Of a stretch of 9,028 bases of DNA, positions 6,441 to 9,028 are shown piece by piece. Position 1 is the first letter of the stretch, and every line of letters begins with the position of its first letter. This stretch comes from Bacteroidota bacterium (GTDB taxonomy: Bacteria; Bacteroidota; Rhodothermia; Rhodothermales; UBA10348): contig JAQCDI010000082.1 in NCBI GenBank assembly GCA_027620595.1, forward strand, positions 1 through 9,028, read 5' to 3'. The position numbers and the translations under genes were made by a program. The notes beneath the pieces are model-generated. The model saw only the letters and a program-made list of their open reading frames with translations, had not been told where the DNA came from and did no database searches.

Positions 6441-7858
6441 CCTGATAGCGACCGGGCGGTCTGTTCGATCAGGTTCCACGCCATGTCCACGTGCCGCTGC
6501 TGCTGATCCCGTCCGCCGATGGACACCCGGATCGTGAAGCGGCCGCGCAGTTTGGCATGGCTCAGATACAGGCGACCCGTGTCATTTACCGCGTGCAGGA
6601 GCCGCTCGGTGAAGGCGTCCCCACGGCGGTGGGTCAGGCAGACAAGGTTGAGGTTGCGCGGCACGACCAGATCGAAGTCCCTGTGCGCCTTGACCTTGGC
6701 CTCAAAGGACTCCGCCAGTCTGACATGCTCCCGGACGTGGTGGCGCAGGCCCTCCGCGCCGTAATGCCGCAGGACGAACCACAGTTTGAGCGCTCGGAAA
6801 CGGCGCCCCAGGGGGATCTGCCAGTCCCGGTAGTCGATGGCCGCTCCGCTTTCGTGCTCGGCCGTTCGCAGGTATTCAGGCAGGATGCTCAGCGCGTCGA
6901 GCAATGCCTTGCGGTCGCGGACCCAGAAGGCGTTGCAATCGAAGTTGGTGAACATCCACTTGTGCGGATTGAAGCAGTATGAGTCTGCTTCCTCCAGCCC
7001 GTCATGGATCCAGCGGAATTCCGGGCACAGGGCCGCGGTGCCTGCCATGGCGGCATCCACGTGCACCCAGCACCCGTCCGCTACACGCACCACCTCCCTG
7101 ACAGGGTCAACGGCCATGGAGGCGGTCGTTCCCACGGCGGCGCAAACAAAGAAGGGTGTCAGGCCGGCGGCGCGGTCCGCGCGGATCGCGGCCTGGAGCG
7201 CAGCGGCGTCAATACGCATGTGCCCATCCGTCGGAATGAGCCGCATCCGCTCGTCCCCGATGCCCGCTATCCGCGCGGCCTTCTGGATGGACGAGTGCGC
7301 CTGATCGGACGTGTAGGCCACCAACGAACCCGGCACCCCCGAACGGTTGCCCTCGCCGCCGGTCACACGTTCGCGCGCGGCCAGCAGGGCGCAGAGCGTG
7401 GCGCTCGAGGCCGTGTCCTGGATCACACCGTTGCTTTTCCACGCGGCCGGAAGATCCAGCAGATCCACCAACCATTCCATGACGTGCGTCTCGAGCTCCG
7501 TGGCGGCCGGGCTGGTCTTCCAGACCATGCCTTGCTGGCCCATCCCGGCCGCCATCATTTCGCCCAGGATGGACGGAAACGAGACGTTCGAGGGGAAATA
7601 GGCCATGAAATTCGGACTCTGCCAGTGCGTCAGGCCCGGCATGATGAGCCGGTCCACATCGGCCAGGATGTGCTCAAAGGCCTCGCCCTGCTCGGGTGGA
7701 TGCTCTGGCAGACCGGCCCGGATCTCTCCCGGCTCGATGCCCGGCAACACGGGCTTGCTCTCCACCCACTCATAGTAGTCGGCAATCCAGTCCACGACCT
7801 GCCTGCCGTAGGCCCGGAATTCATCCGGTGTCATGTGGTAGTCGGTCTTGCGGCTCAC
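6437..7858 (-). CDS. Pyridoxal-phosphate-dependent group II decarboxylase, aromatic-L-amino-acid decarboxylase type
   Basis: Cytosolic PLP enzyme of the group II decarboxylase family (fold type I), which removes the alpha-carboxyl of amino acids such as tryptophan, tyrosine, DOPA or phenylalanine to give amines. The 473-residue protein matches the DOPA decarboxylase layout almost residue for residue. It has a THWQSPNF substrate-site stretch, H188 (AHSS) to stack on the cofactor ring, D268 (HVDAAMAG) to hold the pyridine nitrogen, and K300 (NPHKW) as the Schiff-base lysine. Y329 in the flexible loop (LPEYL) corresponds to the catalytic Tyr332 of mammalian DOPA decarboxylase. Its presence argues for true decarboxylation rather than the aldehyde-synthase activity seen when it is Phe. 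The GTG at 7858 is chosen because a strong GGAGGTGA lies 4 nt upstream and it overlaps the previous stop as GTGA. An ATG at 7834 is the alternative. The stop overlaps the permease start as ATGA. The precise amino-acid substrate is not readable. Confidence 0.94.
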   Translation of the reverse strand: MSRKTDYHMTPDEFRAYGRQVVDWIADYYEWVESKPVLPGIEPGEIRAGLPEHPPEQGEAFEHILADVDRLIMPGLTHWQSPNFMAYFPSNVSFPSILGEMMAAGMGQQGMVWKTSPAATELETHVMEWLVDLLDLPAAWKSNGVIQDTASSATLCALLAARERVTGGEGNRSGVPGSLVAYTSDQAHSSIQKAARIAGIGDERMRLIPTDGHMRIDAAALQAAIRADRAAGLTPFFVCAAVGTTASMAVDPVREVVRVADGCWVHVDAAMAGTAALCPEFRWIHDGLEEADSYCFNPHKWMFTNFDCNAFWVRDRKALLDALSILPEYLRTAEHESGAAIDYRDWQIPLGRRFRALKLWFVLRHYGAEGLRHHVREHVRLAESFEAKVKAHRDFDLVVPRNLNLVCLTHRRGDAFTERLLHAVNDTGRLYLSHAKLRGRFTIRVSIGGRDQQQRHVDMAWNLIEQTARSLSG

Positions 7859-9028
7859 ACCGTCACCTCCGCCGGTTCGGCCTCGATCAGCGCACCATCC
7901 CCGCCTTCCTGGGCGCGCAGCATGGCGCGGTAGAGCAGCTCGGCCGGATGGATGGCCTTGCGGCCCGTGCCCTCGGCAATCTGCTGACGGCACGACACAC
8001 CCGGCGCCACGACCGTTGCGTGACGCGGCGTCTCGCGCACGGCCGGGAATAGGCGCTGCCTGCCGATCTGCATGGAAAGCTCGTAGTGCTCCTTCTCGAA
8101 ACCGAAGGAGCCCGCCATCCCGCAGCAACCCGAATCCACCTCGTTGACGCTGCAGCCGTCGATGAGCTTGATGGCGGCATGCGTGCCACCCGTACCGACC
8201 GCCGCCTTCTGGTGGCAGTGCCCGTGCAGCAGGACCTCATTGTACCCGGTCATGGCCGGCAGCACCGAAGGATCGAGCGAGGCCACGAACTGGTCGAACA
8301 GGATGGTCTTTTCGGCCACGATCGGGACGCGGGGGTCGCCCGGCAGGAGGCGGTGGTATTCGTCATCGAACGACAGCACGCAGCTCGGCTCGAGCCCGAT
8401 GATGGGCAGGCCTTCCTTGGCCAGCGGCACGAGCCGGTCGAGCGTCTGCGACGCCTGTCGACGGGCCAGGTCCACGAGCCCCTTCGAGATCGCGGGTCGC
8501 CCGCAACAGCCATGACCGGGCAGCACCACTTCGAACCCACACGCCTCCAGGAACAGCGTGGCGCAGCGCGTCACGTCCGGATAGTGGTACGTGTTGAAGG
8601 TGTCGTTGAAGAGCACGACCCGCGGCCGGCCCTTGACGGCAGTCCGGCCGCGACGGCGGAACCAGCGGGTGAACGGTTCGCGCGCAAATGGGGGCAACGT
8701 TCGCCTCGACGAGACGCCAAGGACCGATTCGATGAGCGAGCGCATACCGGCCTTGGCGGCCACCTTGTTGACCAATGGGGCGGTCCATCCGGACAGCAGC
8801 CGGGCCTGCGTGGCGGCGCGGGCAAAGAAACGCGACCGGAGCGGTGTACCGTTGGCGCGGTGGTAACGATCCAGGAATTCGACCTTGATCGTGGCCATGT
8901 CCACCGAGGAAGGACACTCCGAGGCACACGCCTTGCATTGCAGGCACAGGTCCATCGTTTCGTAGAGCCGCTCCCCCGTCAGCAGTTCGGGATCGACCCG
9001 CCCCGAAAGCACATTGCGCTTAGCATTG
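7855..9028 (-). CDS. FAD-linked oxidase / Fe-S (CCG-domain) protein, C-terminal part (5' end beyond window)
   Basis: C-terminal 390 residues of a membrane-associated or cytosolic flavin/iron-sulfur oxidoreductase of the D-lactate / D-2-hydroxyacid dehydrogenase type (YdiJ, GlcD-GlcF-like fusions). These oxidise 2-hydroxyacids and pass electrons to the quinone pool. The reading frame is open to the right edge, so the FAD_binding_4 and FAD-oxidase C domains expected in a full protein of roughly 950-1000 residues would lie outside. Visible are one [4Fe-4S] motif, CxxCxxCxxxCP, encoded at 8914-8946 and followed by PSSVDMAT, and two cysteine-rich CCG domains with HGCCGRP (8500-8508 encodes the CCG) and DSGCCGMAGSFG (8119-8127). 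A HGHCHQ motif lies between them. A stand-alone glycolate-oxidase Fe-S subunit (GlcF-like) is possible, but only one ferredoxin motif is visible and the frame continues. The PSSVDM context, typical of the large fusions, favours the fused form. It overlaps the decarboxylase start by 4 bp and is probably in the same transcript. Confidence 0.88.
   Translation of the reverse strand, partial: NAKRNVLSGRVDPELLTGERLYETMDLCLQCKACASECPSSVDMATIKVEFLDRYHRANGTPLRSRFFARAATQARLLSGWTAPLVNKVAAKAGMRSLIESVLGVSSRRTLPPFAREPFTRWFRRRGRTAVKGRPRVVLFNDTFNTYHYPDVTRCATLFLEACGFEVVLPGHGCCGRPAISKGLVDLARRQASQTLDRLVPLAKEGLPIIGLEPSCVLSFDDEYHRLLPGDPRVPIVAEKTILFDQFVASLDPSVLPAMTGYNEVLLHGHCHQKAAVGTGGTHAAIKLIDGCSVNEVDSGCCGMAGSFGFEKEHYELSMQIGRQRLFPAVRETPRHATVVAPGVSCRQQIAEGTGRKAIHPAELLYRAMLRAQEGGDGALIEAEPAEVTV
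7863..7870 (-). promoter_or_regulatory. Strong Shine-Dalgarno site of the decarboxylase gene
   Basis: On the minus strand this reads GGAGGTGA, a near-perfect match to the 16S rRNA anti-Shine-Dalgarno sequence. It ends 4 nt before the GTG at 7858. It lies inside the last codons of the Fe-S oxidase gene and is what decides the GTG start over the ATG at 7834. It would let ribosomes finishing the oxidase re-initiate on the decarboxylase. Confidence 0.7.

Noticed and set aside
5655..6506. 283-codon plus-strand frame opposite the permease
   Set aside because: The translation is His/Gln/Arg/Gly-rich low complexity, typical of the reverse complement of a membrane-protein gene. The minus-strand permease has full family motifs.
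7859..8128. Extension of the decarboxylase frame upstream to 8128
   Set aside because: It would overlap the CCG-domain part of the Fe-S oxidase by 270 bp. The extra residues are Arg-rich and unlike the family, and the GTG at 7858 has a strong ribosome binding site.
1..9028. CRISPR arrays, tRNA/rRNA genes, insertion sequences or attachment repeats
   Set aside because: No spaced direct repeats, cloverleaf-like sequences, transposase motifs or long inverted repeats were seen, and nearly all of the window is coding.

Overview
The window is GC-rich, densely packed bacterial DNA. It holds six protein-coding genes and no visible RNA genes, CRISPR arrays, insertion sequences or long repeats. The organism looks Gram-negative. 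The GC-rich base composition, together with a GDP-fucose synthase, a bacterial aromatic-amino-acid-type decarboxylase and a FAD/Fe-S oxidase of the fused type, would fit a Rhodothermota/Bacteroidota-like or Gemmatimonadota-like lineage. That placement is a guess from gene content, not a demonstration.

Layout. On the plus strand, positions 3-3924 form a two-gene unit: a small MscS-family mechanosensitive channel followed, with an 8-bp overlap, by a 1030-residue protein of unknown role. This second protein has a long helical N-terminal part and a C-terminal AAA/STAND-like P-loop NTPase whose Walker A lysine is replaced by arginine. On the minus strand, transcribed from the right edge towards position 3962, are four genes: the C-terminal part of a FAD-linked, Fe-S/CCG-domain 2-hydroxyacid oxidase (cut by the window edge), a PLP-dependent group II decarboxylase, an SLC13/DASS anion permease and a GDP-L-fucose synthase. 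The first three are joined by 4-bp stop/start overlaps (GTGA at 7855-7858, ATGA at 6437-6440). The fucose synthase follows after a 22-bp AT-rich gap. The two units converge on a 37-bp gap (3925-3961) with no convincing terminator.

How the genes may work together. The channel and the NTPase are very likely translated together, and the NTPase may regulate, or be triggered by, the channel. This pair is the least explained part of the window. In the minus-strand unit, tight coupling suggests co-expression of a hydroxyacid oxidase, an amino-acid decarboxylase and a dicarboxylate-type importer, which would fit scavenging or catabolism of organic and amino acids. The fucose synthase belongs to nucleotide-sugar synthesis for surface glycans. 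Its usual partner, GDP-mannose 4,6-dehydratase, is not in the window, so it may simply be a passenger at the end of the operon.
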